From positions 25,328 to 39,639 of the forward strand of contig DBRQ01000006.1 of NCBI GenBank assembly GCA_002306345.1: a DNA stretch of 14,312 bases, given 5' to 3'. A model generated the notes under the pieces. The model searched no databases and was not told the DNA's origin. It worked only from the letters and a program-made list of their open reading frames with translations. The position numbers and the translations under genes are program-made. The DNA is from Candidatus Pacebacteria bacterium UBA1364 (GTDB lineage Bacteria; Patescibacteriota; Microgenomatia; UBA1400; PJMF01). Shown here in pieces: positions 1 to 5,814 of this stretch (its first letter is position 1; every line of letters starts with the position of its first letter).

Positions 1-105
1 CTATTTAATTTATTTATGCCTAAACCAACTTTAACAGAGCGCATTATTGCTTTTTTCAAGAAATTAATAAATATTTTATGTCGACATCAAATATTACAAC
101 TATAA
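1..105 (+). CDS. C-terminal end of an unidentified ORF, cut by the window edge
   Basis: The frame is open from base 1 and ends at TAA (103-105). It could be the tail of a gene starting upstream, or a 29-residue ORF from the ATG at 16. The visible peptide is basic and hydrophobic (for example RIIAFFKKLINIL), as in an amphipathic or membrane-proximal tail. No family can be assigned from so little sequence. It ends 29 bases before the LssY_C gene on the same strand. It may also be chance open frame. Confidence 0.35.
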   Translation, partial: LFNLFMPKPTLTERIIAFFKKLINILCRHQILQL

Positions 106-134
106 ACTTTCCGTAAACTTTCTATAAACTTTTT
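103..134 (+). repeat. Three tandem copies of an 11-bp unit directly before a start codon
   Basis: TAAACTTT occurs at 103-110, 114-121 and 125-132, a strict 11-bp period, with variable three-base linkers. The array overlaps the stop codon of the upstream ORF and reaches the ATG at 135. The last copy contributes the TATAAA at 123-128. It could bind a regulator on one helical face, or be simple tandem slippage. Confidence 0.6.
123..128 (+). promoter_or_regulatory. Candidate -10 box for the LssY_C gene
   Basis: TATAAA is followed by six bases and then ATG at 135, so a start seven bases after the box would fall on the start codon (a leaderless transcript). I see no convincing -35 box. No Shine-Dalgarno sequence precedes this gene, which fits leaderless use. 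An identical TATAAA lies at 101-106. Confidence 0.35.
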
Positions 135-938
135 ATGAATTTTTTAAGACGGGCAATTTCACGTATTTTTACTTTTTTCATTGGTGCGACAATGCTGGCG
201 CTAATTATTACTCAAGTATTTAATCGATTGGATCAAAAATTACCATTTTTTATTGCTGCTATCACAACCTACATCGTTTCTGCCTATTTTTTGCTTCCTC
301 GATTAATACATATTTGGGTAGTCATCCTAAGACGCGGTCACATTCCTAGAGTAACTTATACCATTGATGGTTTGCCAGCCGATCCCGTCAATATACTTTT
401 AGTGGGCAATGGAGAGCAATTGACTGCAGCTTTTGCCGCTGCTGGCTGGACACAAGCTGATAAATTAACCATTGCGAGTAGGTGGAAAATGATTAAGTGT
501 TTTATTTTTAACCAAGATTATCCCAGCGCCCCATTTAGTGCATTGTATCTTTTTGGACGAACACCAGATTATGAATTTCAAAAAGCTATTAGCTCTAATC
601 CAAGAAAACGTCATCATATTCGGTTTTGGGCAGCCAACGTTGATCCACAAACAGAGCTCATTGATTTACAATACTGGACAAAAAAACGCCCCATTGATGT
701 CGAGAAATCACTTATTTGGGTTGGCGCAGGCACTAAGGACATAGGTTTTGGCTTAAAAAAATTAACCTATCAAATATCTCACAGAATCGATAAAAAAATC
801 GATCAGGAACGGAATTATATTCTTAGCTCTCTAAAAAAATCTGATAAAGTTTACGATCTACGTTTAATTCAAGCTGGTGAGCATGTGAATAAAAAATATA
901 TTTCTGATGGCAAAATACTATGCATGAGACTCAAGTAA
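135..938 (+). CDS. LssY C-terminal domain membrane protein
   Basis: Membrane protein of 267 residues. Two hydrophobic segments (about 10-28 and 37-66) precede a soluble domain from about residue 75. That domain has LssY_C hallmarks: DPVNILLVGN (83-92), AAAGW (101-105), APFSALYLFGR (132-142), RKRHH (157-161), WVGAGTKDIG (195-204) and HRIDKKIDQERN (216-227). The domain is named after lssY of a Legionella secretion locus; its biochemical role is not established as far as I know. In other bacteria it is often fused to DedA or PAP2 phosphatase domains. Here the next gene is a DedA/VTT protein in the same frame, 60 bases downstream, so the two probably work together at the membrane. The start at 135 is the first ATG in frame and lacks a Shine-Dalgarno site. 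Confidence 0.85.
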   Translation: MNFLRRAISRIFTFFIGATMLALIITQVFNRLDQKLPFFIAAITTYIVSAYFLLPRLIHIWVVILRRGHIPRVTYTIDGLPADPVNILLVGNGEQLTAAFAAAGWTQADKLTIASRWKMIKCFIFNQDYPSAPFSALYLFGRTPDYEFQKAISSNPRKRHHIRFWAANVDPQTELIDLQYWTKKRPIDVEKSLIWVGAGTKDIGFGLKKLTYQISHRIDKKIDQERNYILSSLKKSDKVYDLRLIQAGEHVNKKYISDGKILCMRLK

Positions 939-986
939 TTTAAGGATCAAAAATGTTTTTTATCACCTATTGTTGTTTTTTCCAAT

Positions 987-992
987 TATAAT
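987..992 (+). promoter_or_regulatory. Candidate -10 box for the DedA/VTT gene
   Basis: A perfect TATAAT ends six bases before the GTG at 999, so transcription would begin at or next to the start codon. No good -35 box is visible. If used, it removes the ATGs at 953 and 991 as starts, because they would lie upstream of the transcript. Confidence 0.4.
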
Positions 993-998
993 GATCAT

Positions 999-1553
999 GT
1001 GTTTAACAAAAAAAATAATAAACTGTGGACCGTCGTTGGCATAATTGCTTTTGGCGTGGTGATTTATGTGTTAGCTAAACATGGGTCATTGATAGAAAAC
1101 ATTTTACATCAAGCTGGCCCATGGGCGCCGCTGGCGGCAATTTTGCTTTATGCTTTATTAGCCATTACTCCTATTACTACCGATCCTATTACTGTCATTA
1201 TTGGGGCAACTTACGGCCCCTTAATTGGTGTTTTTATTGCCTGGCTTGGTAATAATGGGGCTGCCTTAGTTGAATATTACGTGGGGAAAAAAATCCCATA
1301 CTCAGGCAATCCTCAAGCTTCCAATCCTAAACTGCCTTTTAAATTAAGCAAATTGCCAGTAAATTCATGGCAATTTTTGATTTTTGGCCGCATGATTCCA
1401 GGCTATGGAGGGAAAATTATCAGTATTCTTGCTGGTATGCATCATGTACCATTGCGGCGCTACCTTTGGACAACAGCTCTGACTAATTTTGGGGGATCGC
1501 TTATCTTGGCTTATGGAGGATTTGGACTTATTAAACTAATCAAGATTCCTTGA
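999..1553 (+). CDS. DedA / VTT-domain membrane protein
   Basis: Integral membrane protein of 184 residues with hydrophobic segments near 10-26, 42-58, 63-85, 125-145 and 157-178. Family signatures are the glycine-rich GATYGPLIG (69-77), followed by GNNGAALVEYYVGKK (84-98), and the conserved FGRMIPGYGGKIISILAG (129-146). These match the SNARE-associated/VTT fold of the DedA and TVP38 families. Some DedA members (UptA in Bacillus) recycle undecaprenyl phosphate across the membrane; that role here is inference, though uppS lies nearby. The start is GTG; no in-frame ATG lies between the previous stop and 999. An eight-A run at 1008-1015 follows the start, and a one-base slip there would join the ORF to ATG 991 or 997. 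The gene ends with TGA. LssY_C and DedA domains are fused in some bacteria but separate here. Confidence 0.85.
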   Translation: MFNKKNNKLWTVVGIIAFGVVIYVLAKHGSLIENILHQAGPWAPLAAILLYALLAITPITTDPITVIIGATYGPLIGVFIAWLGNNGAALVEYYVGKKIPYSGNPQASNPKLPFKLSKLPVNSWQFLIFGRMIPGYGGKIISILAGMHHVPLRRYLWTTALTNFGGSLILAYGGFGLIKLIKIP

Positions 1554-1562
1554 GTTATGGCT

Positions 1563-1728
1563 TTAAAAAGGGTGTAAAAAATAACGTTGAGTGATTAATT
1601 CAGCCACTCTTTTTGTCTTTGGAATAACATTTCCAATTACCTGACAATTGCTCTTAATCAAAAAGATATGGCAAACAGGCAGTAATATATTTTTCTTCAT
1701 TCAAAGCAGGAATGACTACATATTTTTG
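1563..1728 (-). pseudogene. Relic of a family 2 glycosyltransferase (N-terminal fragment)
   Basis: Reading the minus strand from 1728, the sequence encodes QKYVVIPALNEEKYITACLP and then YLF D before a TAA at 1656-1654. VVIPALNEEKYI is the first beta strand and nucleotide-binding loop of GT-A family 2 glycosyltransferases. A TAA stands directly before this segment and there is no start codon. After the internal stop the next stretch stays open in another frame to 1563 and reads NCQVIGNVIPKTKRVAELI, which resembles the next strand and helix but has lost the DGSTD-type motif. The remnant therefore carries a missing start, an internal stop and a frameshift. Only about 55 codons remain. It follows the hydrolase gene on the same strand and differs from the intact glycosyltransferase at 2623-3426, which reads VPVFNEAKTV at this place. 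Confidence 0.65.
1589..1614 (+). terminator. Weak candidate terminator after the DedA/VTT gene
   Basis: GAGTG (1589-1593) can pair with CACTC (1605-1609) across an 11-base loop, and TTTTT follows at 1610-1614. The five-pair stem is short. It lies inside the glycosyltransferase relic of the opposite strand. Confidence 0.3.
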
Positions 1729-1759
1729 TTAATCTTCTAAAATATTATAGATACGTAAT

Positions 1760-2599
1760 TTATACTAAATTATCTAAGTAGGTTTCTATTTGATAAGTCA
1801 ATTCTTTTTTGTTATTAATTGGAATAATATGGTTGGCAGTCGGCAAAATTACCAGTCGTGATTGCTTGATGTTTTGTTGTAGAGTCGTCGCGTTAGAGAC
1901 AGGAAAAATATGGTCTTTTGCACCATGAATGATCAAGGTTGGACAACTGATATTTTTAAGTAAGTTAACATCATTTAGTGTTACTACATAACTAGATGTA
2001 GCTAAATAAGATTGCAGGGTTGTGTAAAAGATGTCAGAAGTAATCCTGCGTAAATCAAAGTCGCCAGTTCCGGAAAATTTTTCGAATGAAATTTGTTTGA
2101 TTTGCCCAATTGCTAGGGGAGATTTTAAAGGTAAACCGGCCAACAAGTGAAGAAATTTGGTGTATTTAGCAAAAAATTGACTAGATTGCAACGGTTTAAT
2201 ACTAGTAGAAATGACGATAATGGCTTTTAATTGATTTTTCATGCGCGAGGCAAGTTTCAAAACGATCATGCCGCCCAAACAATGTCCCACCAAAACAACT
2301 TTTTTACATGGATAAATTTTCAAGAAAGTAAAAATATCTTCAGCAAATTTTTCAAGAGCATAATCGTCAAGCTCTTTTGGCCGACCTGATAAACCATGGC
2401 CTCTTAAATCAAAAGCAATCGTTTGGTAGCCTTTACTTTGAAAATAGGATAATTGCCCATTCCAGGCCTGCATGTTGCCACCTAGTCCGTGAAGAAAAAG
2501 AATGGTTGTTTTTCGTCTATTATTACCTCCAATTTCATAAAAAATTTTAGTGCCATCAAAGGACGTGAAAAAATTGCTATTATTTACCTTTTTTTTCAT
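1760..2599 (-). CDS. Alpha/beta hydrolase with a cysteine nucleophile
   Basis: A 279-residue protein of the alpha/beta hydrolase fold, probably cytoplasmic, with no signal peptide. The oxyanion-hole HGLGG is at 37-41, then FDLRGHGLS (63-71), the nucleophile elbow GHCLGG (105-110), the acid D229 in GAKDHIFP, and H257 in ANHIIP. The elbow is normally G-x-S-x-G; here the codon is TGT, giving Cys107. Dienelactone hydrolases use Cys at this place, but the rest looks like the esterase, lipase or haloperoxidase-like group. The substrate is unknown. The lid region (about 135-200) is basic and hydrophobic. It is the last gene of the minus-strand run, 23 bases after the glycosyltransferase, so probably co-transcribed. 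No clear Shine-Dalgarno; AAGAG lies just upstream of the ATG. A single base difference (TGT versus AGT) would restore Ser, so a sequence error is possible. Confidence 0.88.
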   Translation of the reverse strand: MKKKVNNSNFFTSFDGTKIFYEIGGNNRRKTTILFLHGLGGNMQAWNGQLSYFQSKGYQTIAFDLRGHGLSGRPKELDDYALEKFAEDIFTFLKIYPCKKVVLVGHCLGGMIVLKLASRMKNQLKAIIVISTSIKPLQSSQFFAKYTKFLHLLAGLPLKSPLAIGQIKQISFEKFSGTGDFDLRRITSDIFYTTLQSYLATSSYVVTLNDVNLLKNISCPTLIIHGAKDHIFPVSNATTLQQNIKQSRLVILPTANHIIPINNKKELTYQIETYLDNLV

Positions 2600-2622
2600 A
2601 AAACTCTTACTTTAGGCAAAAA

Positions 2623-3426
2623 TCAAAAATTTTTCCACTTTTCTTCTAAAATTTTTGCGTAGTTTAAAACATATTTTTCTAAAAATTGTCTGACGTTCTT
2701 ATTGGCAATGTCTTTGATTCTAAGTTTTAATTCCTTCAAATTAGCCACTTTGGAAATCTGGCTAATTGCTTGATAATCTTTTTTAAGTAAACCTTCTTTC
2801 TTGCCGATTGCTAAAGCAATTTCAATAGCTTCGTTCAGATATCCTTTGAAAGCATCTGCTGCATTACACTTTTCATATTTATAAAGGCCTCTTAATTGTT
2901 TTAAAGCAAGTTTTTTTGTTTCTTTTTTGGAAAAAAGACTATTTAAAAAAATTTCTACACCAAATTTGGTTGTAGCCATTTCATCCAAATAGGGTAACAA
3001 ATCATTTCTATAATATGCTCGTTCGCCTGTTAGATCAGTAAAAATGTTTGGCGTCCATCCATTTGATGGATATCCTATAACTGCCTTAAATTCCTTCTCC
3101 AAGATTGGGCTTAGAAGAGTCGTAAGATGTTTATCAGACAGGTTAATTAAATCAGCATCAATAAAAGTGACGATTTCACTTTTAGCTTTTTTGATGCCTG
3201 CCACTAAAGCGTAACCCTTGCCTTTATTTTTCTTAAAATTAATAAGTTTAATTTTGTTTTTGAACTTTTTTAGCCTTAATAATGAGTGGTCAGTCGATCC
3301 ATCGTTGATACAAATAACTTCACTAATTAAAGGATTTTCTAACAAAACCTCGACAACCCTTGTGACGGTTTTCGCTTCATTAAAAACAGGGACGATGGCT
3401 GAAACAGAAAAACTTGCCTTATGCAT
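2623..3426 (-). CDS. Family 2 glycosyltransferase (GT-A fold, soluble)
   Basis: A 267-residue glycosyltransferase. The N-terminal strand and loop VPVFNE are at 12-17, NDGSTD at 41-46, KGKGYA at 68-73, and the metal-binding DAD at 90-92. A TGERA motif (133-137) sits where related enzymes place an acceptor-site motif. No membrane helix is visible, so it probably acts at the inner membrane face on a nucleotide sugar. The acceptor is unknown; polyprenyl phosphate, glycerate and lipid glycans are all known for this group. Its ATG begins right after the TAG of uppS (no gap), so translation is likely coupled. This supports a link with the polyprenyl carrier: it may charge or extend a lipid-linked sugar. 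The C-terminal 70 residues are Lys-rich and helical. It ends with TGA, which argues against a recoded UGA. Confidence 0.88.
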   Translation of the reverse strand: MHKASFSVSAIVPVFNEAKTVTRVVEVLLENPLISEVICINDGSTDHSLLRLKKFKNKIKLINFKKNKGKGYALVAGIKKAKSEIVTFIDADLINLSDKHLTTLLSPILEKEFKAVIGYPSNGWTPNIFTDLTGERAYYRNDLLPYLDEMATTKFGVEIFLNSLFSKKETKKLALKQLRGLYKYEKCNAADAFKGYLNEAIEIALAIGKKEGLLKKDYQAISQISKVANLKELKLRIKDIANKNVRQFLEKYVLNYAKILEEKWKNF

Positions 3427-4146
3427 CTATTTTCCTAATCTGCGTTGTCTCTTTTGAAATTCCAAAATTGCTAGATCAAATTGTTTTTTGTCAAAATCAG
3501 GCCAGCACACCTGTGGAAAGTACAGCTCAGAGTAAGTAGCTTGCCAAGGAAGAAAATTAGACAAGCGTTGTTCACCAGAGGTCCTAATAATAAAATCTGG
3601 ATCAGGTAAACCAGCAGTATCCAAATTTTGATTGATCAATTCTTCAGTAATTTCCTCTGTTTTAACTCCCAAAGTGGTCAATTTGCGAAAAGTTCTAACG
3701 ATTTCGTCTCTGCCCCCATAATTGAGAGCCACATTAACGATAATTTTTTGATTATTTTTTGTTGATTCAACCACTTTTTGTAAGGTTTTTTGCAAAGATT
3801 CTGGAAGCTTCTTGGGATTACCCAAAATCTTAATTTGCACACCGCTTTTGGCAGCAACGTTGATTTGGTTAGTCGCAAAATTTTCAAATAATTGCATTAG
3901 GTAAGCCACTTCTTTCTTAGACCTTTTCCAATTTTCAGTAGAAAAAGCATAGATCGTGACAATTTTAACGCCTGATTTTTGAGCATATTCCATAATTTCT
4001 TCTATTCGCTTTATGCCTTTTTGGTGACCTATCAAAGTAGGTAAACCTTTTGCTCTGGCCCAACGGCGATTGCCATCAATAATGAAACCTATGTGATAAG
4101 GTATAGTTTTTTGCGGAGAAGATGAAGGAGATGAGTGATTTGGCAT
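3427..4146 (-). CDS. uppS: Isoprenyl transferase (undecaprenyl diphosphate synthase type)
   Basis: Cis-prenyltransferase of 239 residues, near the usual length. It condenses isopentenyl diphosphate onto farnesyl diphosphate to make the long-chain lipid carrier for peptidoglycan and glycan assembly; it is cytoplasmic and membrane-associated. Seen motifs: IDGNRRWA (23-30) with catalytic Asp24, GHQKG (40-44), YAFSTENWKR (66-75), NYGGRDEI (142-149), RTSGEQRLSNFLPWQ (188-202) and SELYFP (206-211). Most bacterial enzymes have DGNGRWA; the Arg at position 28 resembles archaeal and eukaryotic versions. The first 15 residues are a Ser/Pro-rich extension. It precedes the glycosyltransferase with no gap and follows a small ORF by 18 bases. 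No Shine-Dalgarno sequence is visible. Confidence 0.95.
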   Translation of the reverse strand: MPNHSSPSSSPQKTIPYHIGFIIDGNRRWARAKGLPTLIGHQKGIKRIEEIMEYAQKSGVKIVTIYAFSTENWKRSKKEVAYLMQLFENFATNQINVAAKSGVQIKILGNPKKLPESLQKTLQKVVESTKNNQKIIVNVALNYGGRDEIVRTFRKLTTLGVKTEEITEELINQNLDTAGLPDPDFIIRTSGEQRLSNFLPWQATYSELYFPQVCWPDFDKKQFDLAILEFQKRQRRLGK

Positions 4147-4164
4147 TTTAATTGAATTTACTTT

Positions 4165-4269
4165 TTAATATTTTTGGTTTTCTTCTTTTGCCCAAACTGC
4201 ATCGTAAATATGATGCACCTCTAATGAATCTTGATCAATTTGAAGAAATTTTTTGGTTTTCGCGGCCAT
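4165..4269 (-). CDS. Small ORF of 34 residues between marR and uppS
   Basis: The minus strand from ATG (4269-4267) to TAA (4167-4165) encodes a 34-residue peptide containing LQIDQDSLEVHHIYDAVWAK. It is not recognised. The composition (acidic, with Trp, His and Tyr) looks like a small soluble domain rather than random AT-rich translation. It lies 59 bases after marR and 18 bases before uppS on the same strand, so it would share the transcript. No Shine-Dalgarno is visible. It could instead be the remnant of a longer gene. Confidence 0.4.
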   Translation of the reverse strand: MAAKTKKFLQIDQDSLEVHHIYDAVWAKEENQKY

Positions 4270-4328
4270 GATTTTTTCTATTCTAATAATTTTTAATTAT
4301 TAATTTTTAATTTTTTGCTTTAAACCAT

Positions 4329-4808
4329 TTATGACAAAGAAATATTTTCCTTATGATTATTTTGAGACAACACTGTGGAAAACTCAAAAACTTTTTTAAC
4401 TGCTTTACTAATTGTTTTTTGTTCTGCAAAAGGTATTTTTGCAAAAGTATTAGATAAGAGTTCCTCAAAAACTTTTGGTAACTTATCAATCGTTTTTTCG
4501 CCTGCATTAGATAATTTCACTAACACAACGCGACGATCCTGCCTGCTATGAACTCTTTTGATTAGTCTTTGTTTATACAATCTATTAACAATACCACTAA
4601 CTGCGGGAAAAGAAATCGCCAGTTCTTGAGCTAATTTACCAATAGGTAAAGCAATCCCGTTGGTATCTTTTAAAATTAAAAGGATCATCAACTGAGAGGT
4701 AGTCAAACCAGGTTTGATTTTATTCATCAAAGGAGCAAAACGTAAGTTTCTGGCAATTTTTGGTAACAGTTCAGCCATTTGTTTTGTTTGATAGTTGATT
4801 TCAGCCAT
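4329..4808 (-). CDS. MarR family transcriptional regulator
   Basis: Winged-helix DNA-binding protein of 159 residues, typical of MarR. LTTSQLMILLIL (35-46) is the start of the DNA-binding domain. The recognition helix region is IGKLAQELAISFPAVSGIVNRL (56-77), given here as position and key residues S66, P68, S71 and R76. The wing is SRQDRRVVLVKLSNAG (88-103) with the conserved Asp-Arg-Arg. Flanking helices form the dimer interface. MarR proteins bind palindromes as dimers and usually repress their own operon and a neighbour, releasing on ligand binding. Inverted repeats overlap its own promoter. The genes downstream (small ORF, uppS, glycosyltransferase, hydrolase) are its probable regulon. 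The effector cannot be read from sequence. Confidence 0.92.
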   Translation of the reverse strand: MAEINYQTKQMAELLPKIARNLRFAPLMNKIKPGLTTSQLMILLILKDTNGIALPIGKLAQELAISFPAVSGIVNRLYKQRLIKRVHSRQDRRVVLVKLSNAGEKTIDKLPKVFEELLSNTFAKIPFAEQKTISKAVKKVFEFSTVLSQNNHKENISLS

Positions 4809-4823
4809 AATTAACCATAGATA

Positions 4824-4871
4824 ATAATTAATTATGTTAAGTATTATACCACAAATTGTGTCTAATTCTCA
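4824..4871 (-). promoter_or_regulatory. marR promoter with two inverted repeats (candidate autoregulatory operator)
   Basis: On the minus strand a TATAAT -10 box occupies 4848-4843, giving a predicted start near 4836 and a leader of about 28 bases. The -35 region is weak (TGAGAA at 4871-4866 for a 17-base spacer). CACAA-A-TTGTG (4850-4860) sits in the -10/-35 spacer. ATAATTAATTAT (4824-4835), a perfect 12-bp palindrome, covers the predicted start. Dyads in these positions are what a MarR-type repressor would use to block its own transcription. Confidence 0.5.
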
Positions 4872-4890
4872 TAGCTAGCTTTGCTTGCTA
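4872..4890. repeat. Inverted repeat in the divergent marR control region
   Basis: TAGCTAGC (4872-4879) and GCTTGCTA (4883-4890) form an eight-pair dyad with one mismatch around a TTT loop. It lies just upstream of the predicted marR -35 region. It may be an operator for a second regulator or a small hairpin; no T-run follows, so it is not a terminator. Confidence 0.45.
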
Positions 4891-4948
4891 AAGTCTCATA
4901 TGTATCGTGACCTAATCAGAGCAAAACATTGTTTTTTTTGTACTGCAG

Positions 4949-4971
4949 CTGTTCTGTATCTGTTCTATAAT
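4949..4971 (+). promoter_or_regulatory. Candidate promoter for the acidic protein gene, with an 11-bp direct repeat
   Basis: TATAAT lies at 4966-4971. CTGTTCTGTAT (4949-4959) and CTGTTCTATAA (4960-4970) are tandem 11-bp copies matching at nine positions, the second overlapping the -10 box. The -35 region is poor. The leader to ATG 5053 would be about 75 bases. Confidence 0.4.
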
Positions 4972-5052
4972 GTACGATATACATACAATGATTGATAGTT
5001 GATCGATAAACCATTTAACTGCAAATAGTTTTGAAATTAAAAAATAAATAAT

Positions 5053-5688
5053 ATGTCAGAAATTAAAGAATTAACCTTTGACTTTAAGGAGTTACCAGTA
5101 ATGGAACAAGTTGAAAACAATAAAGGCGAGAAAAAAATCGAAAATAGTAATGAAAAATTAGAAGAACAGAAACAGTCAGAGGAAGAAACACAAATTGTAC
5201 CAGAGATTATCTTATTTAAAGAGAAATGTGAAAAAGCTTTATTGCCAATTTTTCAACAAGTGATACGTGATTACATCAAGGATTACAAAGCAGAGTTGAC
5301 AACTAATACAGGAAATTTATATGGTATTGATTATTTTGCGATCTATATCGAATGGGATTTTACAAAAGATGACTATCTTGCTGACAAAAGACCGCTTAAA
5401 AGCATCGGTTTAACCGTTTTTCGTGACATTTACGAGAGTTATAAAAACAGTTCCAAATGGAAATCAAAATTTGAAAGTCGAGGCTGGAAAACGTGGAATT
5501 TGACTCCAGCGACAACAGATAAAAAAACTTATGTTTATCTAATCAAAGAAGCAAGCCAAATGCAACGAATAGATATGTTTCGTAGTCGTTGGAACATGGA
5601 ACGCAGTACTGTCCTAGGTGGCCTCGGTTGGGAAGAACAAGTTTGGGCAGAAATTAAGAGACAACTGAGACATCCAGATCAAAATTAA
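5053..5688 (+). CDS. Unrecognised protein with acidic N-terminal segment
   Basis: A 211-residue protein I do not recognise. Residues 1-16 are followed by a charged, low-complexity Glu/Lys/Asn/Gln segment (about 17-50), probably disordered. Residues 52-205 look like one folded domain rich in aromatic residues: KALLPIFQQVIRDYIKDY (61-78), YGIDYFAIYIEWDF (89-102), SKWKSKFESRGWKTW (133-147), and a C-terminal FRSRW and LGWEEQVWAEIKRQL. There is no signal peptide, membrane helix or nucleotide-binding motif, so it is probably cytoplasmic. The start is uncertain: ATG 5053 has no Shine-Dalgarno, while ATG 5101 is preceded by AAGGAG at 5086-5091 with a nine-base spacer, the same arrangement as in the pyruvate kinase gene. 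The 5101 start would give 195 residues. It stands alone between marR (divergent) and the serine lyase. Confidence 0.75.
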   Translation: MSEIKELTFDFKELPVMEQVENNKGEKKIENSNEKLEEQKQSEEETQIVPEIILFKEKCEKALLPIFQQVIRDYIKDYKAELTTNTGNLYGIDYFAIYIEWDFTKDDYLADKRPLKSIGLTVFRDIYESYKNSSKWKSKFESRGWKTWNLTPATTDKKTYVYLIKEASQMQRIDMFRSRWNMERSTVLGGLGWEEQVWAEIKRQLRHPDQN

Positions 5689-5767
5689 GGCGTTAACGAA
5701 GGAAAAATAGTACAAAGGGATAATCCTTGAATTTAGCGCGCTCGTTTTGCCTCTTTTAACAAATTTC

Positions 5768-5791
5768 CTTTGGCCGCCAAAGCTCGTTTTT
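5768..5791 (+). terminator. Candidate terminator after the acidic protein gene
   Basis: CTTTGG (5768-5773) pairs perfectly with CCAAAG (5777-5782) across a CCG loop, and after CTCG a TTTTT run follows (5787-5791). The four bases before the T-run weaken the case. Its T-run runs straight into the -10 box of the serine lyase gene. Confidence 0.45.
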
Positions 5792-5799
5792 GCTAGAAT
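5791..5799 (+). promoter_or_regulatory. Extended -10 promoter of the serine ammonia-lyase gene
   Basis: TGC-TAGAAT is an extended -10 element. TTGGCC at 5770-5775, 18 bases upstream of the box, is a poor -35 match. The predicted start near 5806 would leave a leader of only about nine bases, too short for a Shine-Dalgarno site. Confidence 0.5.
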
Positions 5800-5814
5800 A
5801 AGAGTGTTATCTTT

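Noticed and set aside
953..991. 12-codon ORF with AAGGA six bases upstream, between LssY_C and DedA genes
   Set aside because: Good spacing, but the peptide (MFFITYCCFFQL) has no support and the TATAAT at 987-992 would place it outside the DedA transcript. Could be a leader peptide, but evidence is too thin.
1551..1553. Alternative genetic code with UGA as Gly or Trp, as in some Patescibacteria
   Set aside because: TGA ends three genes at family-consistent lengths (999-1553, 2623-3426, 8905-10674), no gene has an internal TGA, and Trp and Gly use the normal codons.
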